From positions 1-64,000 of the forward strand of contig NZ_SNYV01000013.1 in NCBI RefSeq assembly GCF_004363245.1: DNA of 64,000 nucleotides, read 5' to 3'. Origin of the DNA: Sphingobacterium yanglingense. Its GTDB lineage: Bacteria > Bacteroidota > Bacteroidia > Sphingobacteriales > Sphingobacteriaceae. Shown piece by piece: positions 52,488 through 61,543 of the stretch. Below the pieces are notes generated by a model. The model made no database searches. It had not been told where the DNA came from and was given only the letters and a program-made list of their open reading frames with translations. The translations under genes were made by a program, and so were the position numbers. Position 1 is the first letter of the stretch. Each line of letters begins with the position of its first letter.

Positions 52488-52916
52488 TTACATCAGCTCT
52501 ACTTCAGAAATCTGATTGCCTTGTTTAGTTCTTGTATATTTGTATTTGACTTTCTGATTTAGGGTCAATACCATTCCTGCTAACTTATCGTTGAAATATA
52601 CAGTCTCTCGAGTTTCGTTATCTCTGATAAAACCATAGTTTCCAGTTTCATTGTAGTAGGAGACTTTGCCGTAGAGAAACTCATCCTCAATATCTGCAGG
52701 ACGGTGTAAATCTTCTTCTTTGAATTTGTAAACTTGTGTAGGCGGGGTGTCGGAGATATTTCCGAACTCATCTACATAAGCAAACATTTCTTCCAACGAT
52801 TTTCCTTTGTTGTTGTTGGACTTATTTATTTCCCGTCTTTCTTGCTTTTCTTGTTTCTTCTGTTGTTTTTTCTTCGCGCGTTCTTTTTTGTTGAATGTAA
52901 GTTGACTTTTAGCCAT
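52488..52916 (-). CDS. Cold-shock-domain protein with a lysine-rich N-terminal tail
   Basis: 142 residues. The first 45 are extremely basic (KKERAKKKQQKKQEKQERREINK) and probably unstructured. The last 65 form a cold-shock fold (YGKVSYYNETGNYGFIRDNETRETVYFNDK, with the RNP-like YGFI), though the aromatic set is reduced compared with CspA. It likely binds RNA. It has its own terminator. The combination is frequent in Bacteroidota; cellular role unknown. Confidence 0.85.
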   Translation of the reverse strand: MAKSQLTFNKKERAKKKQQKKQEKQERREINKSNNNKGKSLEEMFAYVDEFGNISDTPPTQVYKFKEEDLHRPADIEDEFLYGKVSYYNETGNYGFIRDNETRETVYFNDKLAGMVLTLNQKVKYKYTRTKQGNQISEVELM

Positions 52917-53243
52917 TAAATAGAATTAAAGATATAAAATATAATAAATGAAAGGTGTATGTCTTAAATTAGCGGAGTGGCTCAAGGATAAGATATAGGG
53001 GCCTTTTGTGATGCTGCAAATATACGTAATTTTTTTGAGAAAAACGAATATCCTATTCTGTCTGAATCGGCTGGGGATAATGCTGTTACAGGCTTTGGAG
53101 CATGTTGTCTGTCTACGAAAAATAGGGCAAGGTCTTGTCAAGAGGATATGTAAGCTGTTAGAGGTGTTATATGGGATGCTATTGTTAAGAAAGAAAAATG
53201 ATTAAATTTAGATAAATATTAATAGTCCAATAATCTTAAACTT
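52917..53243. other. Intergenic region
   Basis: About 330 bases between divergent genes. A 65-codon frame at 53008-53205 lacks a ribosome site and protein character. No tRNA or repeat is seen. Confidence 0.5.
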
Positions 53244-54467
53244 ATGAACTTTAGAATTGTTTTTTTCTTGAACAGCTGTATGTTGTTCTTACTAATACCA
53301 GAGCTGAATGCCCAACGCGCTTTGGACTATTGCAACGATAGAATCCGGACCGGCGCAGAGCGAACGGAACACTATGTTCCCTATTTAAAAGGTAAACGAG
53401 TCGCTATATTAGGTAATCCTTCTACGGTTGTTAAGAACAAGCATCTTGTAGATACACTACTGACCATGGGAGTCAATGTCGTTAAGATATTCGGCCCTGA
53501 ACATGGATTTAGAGGTAATGCAAGTAACGGTACCGAGGTCGGTGATGAGGTGGATCCGCAAACGAATATTCCTATTATTTCGTTATATGGTAATAAGAGG
53601 AAGCCATCTGGGAAAGACTTGGCGGATGTCGATGTTTTTATTTTCGATGTGCAGGATATGGGAGTTCGCTTTTATACGAATATCAATACCCTACGGGATA
53701 TTATGGAAGCCTGTGCCGAACATGGTAAGGAAATGTTGATTTTGGATCGACCTAATCCCAATGCGTATCTGATCGATGGCCCGATATTGGATGAAAAGCA
53801 TAAGTCTGGTATAGGACAGTTTCCAGTACCTATAGCGCATGGAATGACGATTGCTGAGTTTGCACAGATGATCAATGGAGAAGGTTGGATGTCGTCGGCA
53901 AAGAAATGTAAGCTGAAGATTATTCCAGTAGAAAACTATGCGCACCACATGTTGTACAGGTTGCCCGTAAGCCCCTCGCCAAATCTTAATACCGAGCAGA
54001 GTATTCTGCTATATCCAAGTACCTGTCTTTTTGAGGGAGTGAAGGTCAATCATGGTAGAGGTACAGATTATCCATTTACAATTATTGGTAGTCCAGCTTA
54101 TAAAGGGATTTATAGTTTCTCTTTTACACCAGTGAGTAAGAAGGGAATGAGTGAGCGGCCTCTTTTTATGAATGAGCTGTGTTACGGATTGGATCTGCGT
54201 TCGTATGATGTTCAAAAATTGGTGGATAGTAAGAGATTGAATCTTTCGTGGATCATTGAACTATACCAAAAATCACCTGAGAAGGACAAGTTCTTTGATA
54301 ATAGTTTTTCGGACCAGATAGGAAGGTTTGAGAACCTGTCGGGAGTTGATGACCTTCGCCAACAGATCGAAAGAGGTGTCAGTGAAAAGGAAATCCGTGC
54401 GAGTTGGGCACCTGGATTGACAGCGTATAAAAAGATGCGCACAAAATATGTGATTTATAAGGACTAG
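53244..54467 (+). CDS. namZ: NamZ-type exo-beta-N-acetylmuramidase (DUF1343)
   Basis: 407 residues with a signal peptide (ending LNAQ). The DUF1343 signature is plain: GNPSTVVKNKHLVDTLL, FGPEHGFRGNASNGTEVGDEVD, FIFDVQDMGVRFYTNINTL, LDRPNPN and VNHGRGTDYPF. Characterised members (NamZ) release N-acetylmuramic acid from the non-reducing end of wall fragments, for recycling. In the periplasm it would work on the cell's own or foreign peptidoglycan debris. The photolyase gene follows after 33 bases (from its likely ATG). Confidence 0.85.
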   Translation: MNFRIVFFLNSCMLFLLIPELNAQRALDYCNDRIRTGAERTEHYVPYLKGKRVAILGNPSTVVKNKHLVDTLLTMGVNVVKIFGPEHGFRGNASNGTEVGDEVDPQTNIPIISLYGNKRKPSGKDLADVDVFIFDVQDMGVRFYTNINTLRDIMEACAEHGKEMLILDRPNPNAYLIDGPILDEKHKSGIGQFPVPIAHGMTIAEFAQMINGEGWMSSAKKCKLKIIPVENYAHHMLYRLPVSPSPNLNTEQSILLYPSTCLFEGVKVNHGRGTDYPFTIIGSPAYKGIYSFSFTPVSKKGMSERPLFMNELCYGLDLRSYDVQKLVDSKRLNLSWIIELYQKSPEKDKFFDNSFSDQIGRFENLSGVDDLRQQIERGVSEKEIRASWAPGLTAYKKMRTKYVIYKD

Positions 54468-54500
54468 GGTGTGGAGCGAAAGGAATATCAAAATCTAGAA

Positions 54501-55799
54501 ATGACGAAGGAAAAATTAAATGTGTTTTGGTTCAGACGGGACCTTAGGTTGGAGGATAACCATGGTCTCTGCCGTGCGCTGGCTAATGGGAAAAAGGTAC
54601 GGCCCATTTTTATTTTTGACACTACTATTTTATCGAAATTGCCCTCTACATATGATAGACGGGTGGATTATATCCATCAGGCACTGCTGCTGTTGCAACA
54701 GAAGCTGAATGTGTTCGGGACTGATCTGCGGGTATATATCGGTAACCCGATCGATATTTTTAAGGATATGAACCGAGTAGTTTCAATAGACTCCATTTTT
54801 TGTAATGTGGACTATGAGCCGGATGCGGTACGTAGAGACGAACTGGTTAGGGCCTGGGCAGTTGGAGAGGGAATCGGTTTTGAGGCTTTTAAGGACCAGG
54901 TTATCTTTGAAAAATCAGAGGTAATGAAGAAGGATGGCACACCGTATACGGTATTTACCCCCTATAGCCGTGTCTGGAAGTCAAAGCTCGATCCGAAAGA
55001 TTTACTGCCATTTGAAATCAAGGACGATTGGTTTGAAAAGTTGGATTTGAAAGAGATACCTACTTTGGATGAAATAGGTTTTCAAAAAACTGACATCCTA
55101 TTTGAAGAACCAGATATTAGGGCTGCAGATATCAACGATTACGATAAGAATAGGGATTTTCCAGGGATGGATAGTACTACGAGGCTAGGAGTGGCCCTGC
55201 GTTTTGGTACGATCTCTATTCGTCAGTGTGTTTTGCTGGCCAGCGAGCACAATGAAACCTGGTTGAATGAACTGATCTGGCGTGAGTTCTTTATGCAGAT
55301 CTTATTTCATTTTCCGAAATCCCTGACGCAATGTTTTAAACCCGCTTATGAAGGGATTGTGTGGCGCAATGATGAGCGTGAATTTGAGGCTTGGTGCAAT
55401 GGAGAAACAGGATATCCATTGGTGGATGCAGGTATGCGTGAACTGAATGAAACAGGATTTATGCATAATAGGGTACGGATGGTGGTCGCAAGCTTTTTGA
55501 CGAAACACCTATTGATTGACTGGCGTTTTGGGGAAGCGTATTTCGCTAGTAAACTATTGGACTATGATGCTAGTGCCAATGTGGGGAATTGGCAGTGGGC
55601 GGCAGGTTGTGGTTGTGATGCGGCACCCTATTTCCGGATATTCAATCCGGAAGAGCAACTTCGAAAATTTGATAAAGATCTGATTTACGTGAAACGTTGG
55701 AATCTGGATTTTGAATCTAAATCGATGTGTAAAATAGTAGAACATGCTTTTGCAAGGGATAGGGCATTGCGTGCTTATAAGGTCGGACTGGGTAAATAA
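54501..55799 (+). CDS. phr: Deoxyribodipyrimidine photolyase/cryptochrome
   Basis: 432 residues from ATG (MTKEKLNVFWFRRDLRLEDNHG); a GTG at 54471 is possible. N-terminal antenna-binding Rossmann domain (about 1-130). The C-terminal FAD domain has ELIWREFFMQILFHFP, HNRVRMVVASFLTKHLLIDWRFGEAYF and DYDASANVGNWQWAAGCGCDAAPYFRIFNP, with the Trp residues of the electron path and substrate pocket. It repairs UV-made cyclobutane dimers using blue light. Confidence 0.93.
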   Translation: MTKEKLNVFWFRRDLRLEDNHGLCRALANGKKVRPIFIFDTTILSKLPSTYDRRVDYIHQALLLLQQKLNVFGTDLRVYIGNPIDIFKDMNRVVSIDSIFCNVDYEPDAVRRDELVRAWAVGEGIGFEAFKDQVIFEKSEVMKKDGTPYTVFTPYSRVWKSKLDPKDLLPFEIKDDWFEKLDLKEIPTLDEIGFQKTDILFEEPDIRAADINDYDKNRDFPGMDSTTRLGVALRFGTISIRQCVLLASEHNETWLNELIWREFFMQILFHFPKSLTQCFKPAYEGIVWRNDEREFEAWCNGETGYPLVDAGMRELNETGFMHNRVRMVVASFLTKHLLIDWRFGEAYFASKLLDYDASANVGNWQWAAGCGCDAAPYFRIFNPEEQLRKFDKDLIYVKRWNLDFESKSMCKIVEHAFARDRALRAYKVGLGK

Positions 55800-55841
55800 T
55801 TGACCGCATTGGGCTCAAAAAGAAGGATTTGGGTAAAAAGA

Positions 55842-55876
55842 AAAAGGTTTTCAAACGGGGAGAATGAAAACCTTTT
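55842..55876 (+). terminator. Intrinsic terminator after the photolyase gene
   Basis: A perfect 12-bp stem aaaaggttttca/tgaaaacctttt with an 11-base loop, about 45 bases after the stop. Symmetrical A/T ends let it work both ways, also for the transporter gene ending at 55986. Confidence 0.85.
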
Positions 55877-55985
55877 ATAACCAATTATAAACCTAAATTA
55901 TGATACTGCAAAGATAGTGTATCTTTTACACAAGTGCAAATTTATTTTTATTTAGGTGTTAAGCGAACTTTTGTAAGCATCTGAT

Positions 55986-57644
55986 TTACCAGAATAACGT
56001 ATATAAAGCTGCTGTTATGCCTAATACCAATAATGCACCGACGGCAAACGAGCGGTCGAGTTTGAACATCTTTATATCTATTTCAAGGCCCTTTGGTATC
56101 ACTCCTTTTTTGTTTTCATATATACTTATTAAATACATTCCTATTAAACAGGTAATAAATACGATAGCAACTCTATCTATAAACGGTATTTCGTAGATCC
56201 CGTTGACCGGAACGGCAAATCCGGCGGACGCTAAGAAGGACAAGTCTACCATTTTGGGTAAAAATTTCAGAAGCAAAGAAAATAGAAAACCTCCAATCGT
56301 CGCAAACAAAGCCGCGTTGGAGGTGGTGCGCTTCCAGAAGAAACCCAATAAGAACATGGCGAAAATCCCAGGAGACACAAATCCGGTGTATTCTTGTATA
56401 TATTGGAAGCCTCCTTTTTTATCTATTCCTAAGTGTGGAGCTATTATTACAGCCAATAGCATAGAGACTACAATTGTTATCTTACCAATATTGACCATTT
56501 TTTTTTCTGAAGCCTCTTTATGGAAGAGGTTTTTGTAGATGTCTAGTGTGAATATAGTGGCAATACTATTTGCTTTTCCTGCTAAAGAAGCGACGACGGC
56601 GGCAGTCAATGCTGCAAAGGACAAGCCTTTAAGTCCTGTAGGGAGAAGATTCAGGAGTACAGGGTAGGCCCGATCTGGATTAAGCTCTCCACCGCTGGTC
56701 ATTTCTTGTTGAAAGAGTCCTTCTTTGTAGAGTACGTAAGCAGCAATGCCTGGCAAAACAACGATAATAGGCATTAAAAGTTTTAAAAAGGCCGCAAATA
56801 GAAGCCCATTCCGTGCAGTCGAAAGGTCTGCTCCTAAGGCCCGTTGGGTAATATATTGATTACAGCCCCAATAGCTTAAATTGATCACCCACATACCTCC
56901 GATCAGGACACTTAGTCCGGGTAGATCTATGTAATTGGGATTATCGGGGTGTAATATCATATGGAAATGTTCTGAGGCATGGGTCGTGACATGCCGGTAA
57001 CCGTCCAAAATGCCAGTGCCCCCGAAGTGGCTGGATACTAAATCTAAGGCCAAATAGGTGGTGGCCAGTCCGCCAAAGATTAGAAAGAATACTTGTATAA
57101 CATCGGTATACCCGATTACTTTCATACCGCCCAGGGTGATAAATATCGCAAATATGGCTAGCCCATACATGCATAGATTAAAGTCTAATTCTGAAATACT
57201 GGATACCGCTAGAGCGCCAAGAAAAAGTATGGAGGTGAGATTGACAACGATATAAAGTAATAACCAAAAGACCGCCATAATTAAAGCAACGGTCCCATTG
57301 TACCGTTGATGGAGAAATTGTGGCATGGTAAAAATCTTATTTTTTAGATATACTGGAAGAAAAAATACCGCTACAACTAGTAGAGTAACAGCGGCCATCC
57401 ACTCGTAGGTGGCTATAGCTAATCCTATTTTGAAACCAGAGCCACTCATGCCTATAAACTGTTCGGCTGAGATATTAGAAGCGATCAGGGAGGCACCGAT
57501 AGCCCACCACGTCAAAGAACCTTCTGCTAAAAAATAGTCTTTGGAACCTTCGATAGCAGATTTTTTCTTGAAGTAGATATATATTCCATAACCTGCTACG
57601 ATAATGAAATACACTAAAAAAACGATATAATCTTGAATAGCCAT
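55986..57644 (-). CDS. Sodium/galactose cotransporter (SLC5, vSGLT-like)
   Basis: 552 residues with about 14 membrane helices. It is strikingly similar in wording to Vibrio SGLT as I recall it: NISAEQFIGMSGSGFKIGLAIATYEWMA, YWGCNQYITQRALGA, AAFLKLLMP and QYIQEYTGFVSPGI keep the galactose-contact residues of vSGLT (Gln, Glu, Asn, Lys, Gln) in order. It should import galactose (or glucose) with sodium. It is the last gene of the galT-galK-transporter operon, 68 bases after galK. Confidence 0.9.
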   Translation of the reverse strand: MAIQDYIVFLVYFIIVAGYGIYIYFKKKSAIEGSKDYFLAEGSLTWWAIGASLIASNISAEQFIGMSGSGFKIGLAIATYEWMAAVTLLVVAVFFLPVYLKNKIFTMPQFLHQRYNGTVALIMAVFWLLLYIVVNLTSILFLGALAVSSISELDFNLCMYGLAIFAIFITLGGMKVIGYTDVIQVFFLIFGGLATTYLALDLVSSHFGGTGILDGYRHVTTHASEHFHMILHPDNPNYIDLPGLSVLIGGMWVINLSYWGCNQYITQRALGADLSTARNGLLFAAFLKLLMPIIVVLPGIAAYVLYKEGLFQQEMTSGGELNPDRAYPVLLNLLPTGLKGLSFAALTAAVVASLAGKANSIATIFTLDIYKNLFHKEASEKKMVNIGKITIVVSMLLAVIIAPHLGIDKKGGFQYIQEYTGFVSPGIFAMFLLGFFWKRTTSNAALFATIGGFLFSLLLKFLPKMVDLSFLASAGFAVPVNGIYEIPFIDRVAIVFITCLIGMYLISIYENKKGVIPKGLEIDIKMFKLDRSFAVGALLVLGITAALYTLFW

Positions 57645-57712
57645 ATTGGGTTTATATAAAGGTTGTCTGGTTAGATTGTTCTGAATGGAAATATACGTAT
57701 TACTTTTTGATT

Positions 57713-58876
57713 TTAATATTCTAATAGTGAGGTGCCGTTGCTTAGTTTTACTTGTATTGGTGAAGGGGACTTTCCAAATCTATCGAAGTAAGCGGTGGTT
57801 ATTTTATCGATTAGTGCAGTTGAACTACCTTTTTTGATAATGTTGATGGTACAGCCTCCAAAACCACCGCCCATCATACGGGCGCCTGCTACTTCGGGAA
57901 GTCCTTGTACAAAGTGCACCAAAAAGTCCAACTCGGCACAACTGACTTCATAATCCTTACTCAAGCCCCAGTGTGCTTCATAAAGAAGCCGGCCAAACTG
58001 CGTGATGTCTTTACGTTGAATAGCGTCGCTGGCTTGTTGTACTCGTAGGTTTTCTTGGATAACGAATCTACATTTTATAAAGATATCCTCGGATAGAGGG
58101 CGGACTATGTCGTCCAACTGCTGTAGATTGATATCGCGTAGGGTGTTTACTTCAGGATACTTTTCTTTTACCCATGCGACGCCTTGCTCACAGGCTTTTC
58201 TACGTTTGTTGTATGCTGAGGAGGCGAGATTGTGCTTCACATTGCTATTGAGAAGGAGAATTTCATATTCAGGCCATTGTAATTCAAAATAACGGTATGA
58301 TAGGTCTTTGCAGTCTAGGACAAAAGCTTGGTTTTCTTTGCCCATAACAGAGGCAAATTGATCCATAATGCCGCAATTGACCCCGATGTATCTATGCTCG
58401 GTCTGCTGTCCTATTTGTACTATTTCTAAACGCGATAATCCCAGTTGAAAAAGTGCATTGATTCCAAAACCTGTAGCACAGGTTAGCGCGGCCGACGAGG
58501 ACAGGCCTGCTCCAAGAGGAATGTCTCCGTCTAGAAAGAGGTTGATACCCGATTTTATACTTTTTTTGCCGTTTATTAGTTGTACGACCCCCAATATATA
58601 CTTGGCCCATTCAGGCGCTGTCTCTGAGGTCTCAGGAAGCAGTGTGGTTTTAAAGTAAGTATTGTAGGCGGCTGAGAAGATATGAATTTCATTATCTTCT
58701 CTTGCTGATAATGCGACATAAATGTATCTGTCTATTGCAGCTGGAAAAACAAAGCCTTCATTGTAATCGGTATGTTCGCCGATAAGATTGATACGTCCTG
58801 GTGAACTGGCGATGCAGGTAGGGGCGACTTGAAAGTGCTGAACAAACTGTTGGTTAAGGTATGCTGTGTTGTACAT
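57713..58876 (-). CDS. galK: Galactokinase
   Basis: 387 residues of the GHMP kinase family: PGRINLIGEHTDYNEGFVFPAAID (galactokinase signature with catalytic Arg), PLGAGLSSSAALTCA (ATP loop), CGIMDQFASVMG (catalytic Asp) and GARMMGGGFGGCTIN near the end. It phosphorylates galactose at C1. It begins 6 bases after galT. Confidence 0.96.
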   Translation of the reverse strand: MYNTAYLNQQFVQHFQVAPTCIASSPGRINLIGEHTDYNEGFVFPAAIDRYIYVALSAREDNEIHIFSAAYNTYFKTTLLPETSETAPEWAKYILGVVQLINGKKSIKSGINLFLDGDIPLGAGLSSSAALTCATGFGINALFQLGLSRLEIVQIGQQTEHRYIGVNCGIMDQFASVMGKENQAFVLDCKDLSYRYFELQWPEYEILLLNSNVKHNLASSAYNKRRKACEQGVAWVKEKYPEVNTLRDINLQQLDDIVRPLSEDIFIKCRFVIQENLRVQQASDAIQRKDITQFGRLLYEAHWGLSKDYEVSCAELDFLVHFVQGLPEVAGARMMGGGFGGCTINIIKKGSSTALIDKITTAYFDRFGKSPSPIQVKLSNGTSLLEY

Positions 58877-58882
58877 GGTTTA

Positions 58883-59938
58883 TTATCGGGTGGTTTTGTA
58901 GTGTATGGTTGACTGGTTACGTAATATCTCGGCAGCAGACTCTGGTGTAATATCGCGTTGAGGATTGGCCAGCATTTCGTAACCAACCATGAATTTTTTG
59001 ATATTTGCAGACCGTAACAATGGTGGGTAAAAATGCATATGCCAATGCCAACCGGTGTATGCTCCGCTATTGACCGGAGACTGGTGCATACCTGCAGAAT
59101 AAGGAAATGAGGTCTGAAAAATATTATCGTAACGTATGGTCAGCTCTTGAAGGATTTTGGCTAGGTCATTTTTTTCTTCTATTGTAAATTGACCGATGTG
59201 TTGTATATGTCTCTTGCTGATAATCAATGTCTCATAAGGCCAGGATGCCCAAAATGGAACTACTGCTGCAAAATGAAGACCTTCGATGACTATGCGTGTT
59301 TGTTCTCTTAACTCGAGCTCAAGATAATCTGAAAGAAGGGATTTCTTGTATTGCTTGTAGAATTTTTCAAGACGATAGGTTTCTTTTTCAATTTCAGTCG
59401 GTATCGACTGCTGTGCCCATATCTGGCCATGCGGGTGTGGATTGCTACATCCCATGATAGCCCCTTTATTCTCAAATATCTGTATGTATTTAATCCATTC
59501 TATCTGCTGTAGACTTATAAATTCGCTCTGCCAAAGATCAACCACTGCCGTTATTTTGTCTAGTTCCATTTCGGGTAATGTTAAATCATGCCGGGGACTA
59601 AAAACAATAACCTTGCAAATACCTCTTTCATGAGTAGCTTGTAATAAGTGCTTTGTGTCTGCTGGTTCTACAATGGGCTCGTCCATAGTATTATCTAACA
59701 GTGCTGAAAAGTCATTGATAAATACATAGGTGTCTTTATAATCTGGATTGTTGTCTCCTCCGGCTCTCGAGTTATTGGGGCATAAGTAACAGTTAGGGTC
59801 GTGTGGAGGCATGGCGCCGACAATAATGTCTTCGATTTGTCCCTGCCAAGGGCGTTTATTTCTTTGAGGAGATACCAATACTTTTTCACCTGTTAATATA
59901 TTGGTACGTAAATGTGGGCTATCTAAGTTTAAGTTCAT
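58883..59938 (-). CDS. galT: Galactose-1-phosphate uridylyltransferase
   Basis: 351 residues. The active site is CSNPHPHGQIWAQ (HPH with the nucleophilic His, about residue 172). Zinc-site residues lie in DPNCYLCPNN and the C-terminal SGAYTGWHWHMHFYPPLL. It transfers UMP between UDP-glucose and galactose-1-phosphate (Leloir pathway). First gene of the gal operon. No galE is in the window. Confidence 0.95.
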   Translation of the reverse strand: MNLNLDSPHLRTNILTGEKVLVSPQRNKRPWQGQIEDIIVGAMPPHDPNCYLCPNNSRAGGDNNPDYKDTYVFINDFSALLDNTMDEPIVEPADTKHLLQATHERGICKVIVFSPRHDLTLPEMELDKITAVVDLWQSEFISLQQIEWIKYIQIFENKGAIMGCSNPHPHGQIWAQQSIPTEIEKETYRLEKFYKQYKKSLLSDYLELELREQTRIVIEGLHFAAVVPFWASWPYETLIISKRHIQHIGQFTIEEKNDLAKILQELTIRYDNIFQTSFPYSAGMHQSPVNSGAYTGWHWHMHFYPPLLRSANIKKFMVGYEMLANPQRDITPESAAEILRNQSTIHYKTTR

Positions 59939-60114
59939 TTTATTACAACATGGCTAATGAATAGGAAGATTCCTATTGCAGATTACAAAATACGAATATG
60001 TGTGTTGATAACATAATGCTTTTGTAATATCTGGACTGTCTTTGTTGTTTTTCAGAATATACATATATTCGTTTACAATTCTATAGTATGGTTGGATTGA
60101 TAAATATGTGATTT

Positions 60115-61413
60115 ATGAATAAAATCTATGATTTTTTTAATTTACACCAAGGAGAGGATTCTAAAGCGAAAGTCCTAGAGAATGTGTTGTCTAATATATC
60201 TTTTCGTGGGGCTAACCTGTGGATTCTTGCCTGTGCTATTGTAGTTGCATCTGTCGGACTTAATGTGAACTCGACAGCTGTTATCATTGGGGCTATGCTA
60301 ATATCGCCATTGATGGGACCAATTGTGGGTGCTGGATTTGCCTTGGGAACCTATGATTTTGATTTATTGAAGAAGTCGCTCAAGAACTTGTTGATTGCGA
60401 CCTTGGTGAGTTTGCTGGTGTCTTTTATTTATTTTGTACTAAGTCCCTTTAAGGAAACACAATCTGAACTATTGGCACGTACGTCGCCTAATATATATGA
60501 TGTACTGATTGCCTTTTTTGGAGGTTTAGTGGGGGTGATAGCAATTACTAGGGTAGAAAAAGGAAACCCTATACCTGGGGTTGCCATCGCCACGGCATTG
60601 ATGCCTCCGTTATGTACTGCCGGATATGGACTGGCTATTGGGAATGCCAGCTACTTTGCTGGGGCTCTCTACCTGTACACAATCAACTGTTTTTTTATTT
60701 GTATCTCCACGTTCCTGATTGTAAAGTTGCTTAAATATCCGAAAGTCAAGTTTGTCGATGCAGATAAGGAAAAACGGATTACCCGGACGGTTTCTTTCTT
60801 GATTTTAGTCATGCTGGTCCCTAGTTTCTATTTGGCTTATGTACTGTTACAGGAAAAGAAATATTCTCAAAATGTGGGATTATTCGTTCAGAAGGAGTTT
60901 GTGGACAAAGGCTATACGCTTATTTATGAAAAAATTAGTTTTAACAGCCGACCAAAAAAAATAGAACTGGCATTTTTGGATAAGCGTTTCTCAAATGAAG
61001 AACTCGTTGCATTAAAAGATAGATTGGAAGCTTATGAGATAAAGGATGCCGAATTATTGGTGAGGCAAGATAGCACGGATCTTAAACAGGATATACTAAA
61101 AGAAATCGACAGGCAGTCCTATAATGTGTCGGAAAAGGATTTTACCATCCAGAATTTAAGAAAGCAATTGTCGACGTATACCTTCGAGGATAAGCAGCTG
61201 ATTAAAGAAATTACGATATTATTCCCTGATTTAGCACCCTTCTCAATCGGAAAGCAGTTGGTAATCGTCAGTCCGGATAGTAGCTATCATGAGAACATCC
61301 TGCTGTATAGTTCGGATAAAAAACTAGAAGAAGCTTCGCAAACCACATTGGAGAACTGGTTGAAAACAAAACTTGGTTCGGACAAAGTAAAGGTGGCGCG
61401 GATAGGAAATTAA
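60115..61413 (+). CDS. DUF389 (TIGR00341-type) membrane protein
   Basis: 432 residues. The N-terminal half has six to seven membrane helices with the family pattern NSTAVIIGAMLISPLMGPIVGAGFALGTYD and EKGNPIPGVAIATALMPPLCTAGYGLAIG. The C-terminal 200 residues are soluble and Lys/Glu-rich. Function unknown in bacteria. Single gene ending in a good terminator. Confidence 0.88.
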   Translation: MNKIYDFFNLHQGEDSKAKVLENVLSNISFRGANLWILACAIVVASVGLNVNSTAVIIGAMLISPLMGPIVGAGFALGTYDFDLLKKSLKNLLIATLVSLLVSFIYFVLSPFKETQSELLARTSPNIYDVLIAFFGGLVGVIAITRVEKGNPIPGVAIATALMPPLCTAGYGLAIGNASYFAGALYLYTINCFFICISTFLIVKLLKYPKVKFVDADKEKRITRTVSFLILVMLVPSFYLAYVLLQEKKYSQNVGLFVQKEFVDKGYTLIYEKISFNSRPKKIELAFLDKRFSNEELVALKDRLEAYEIKDAELLVRQDSTDLKQDILKEIDRQSYNVSEKDFTIQNLRKQLSTYTFEDKQLIKEITILFPDLAPFSIGKQLVIVSPDSSYHENILLYSSDKKLEEASQTTLENWLKTKLGSDKVKVARIGN

Positions 61414-61425
61414 GAAGTCATGAAT

Positions 61426-61465
61426 AAAAAAAAGGGATTCACTAAATATTAGGAATCCCTTTTTT
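61426..61465 (+). terminator. Intrinsic terminator after the DUF389 gene
   Basis: aaaagggattc pairs with gaatccctttt (11 or more bp) and is followed by a T-run. The arms resemble stem-loop 3 of the left array (602-640), a chance likeness of terminator-type stems. Confidence 0.85.
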
Positions 61466-61543
61466 ATTGAAAATGTGCTTATTATTGATGCGACTCTATA
61501 TTCTAAGGCATCAATGAGCTCTCATTATGGTGTTTTGCACCTA

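Noticed and set aside
53008..53205. 65-codon forward ORF before namZ
   Set aside because: No ribosome site, no recognisable pattern, in an AT-rich divergent promoter gap.
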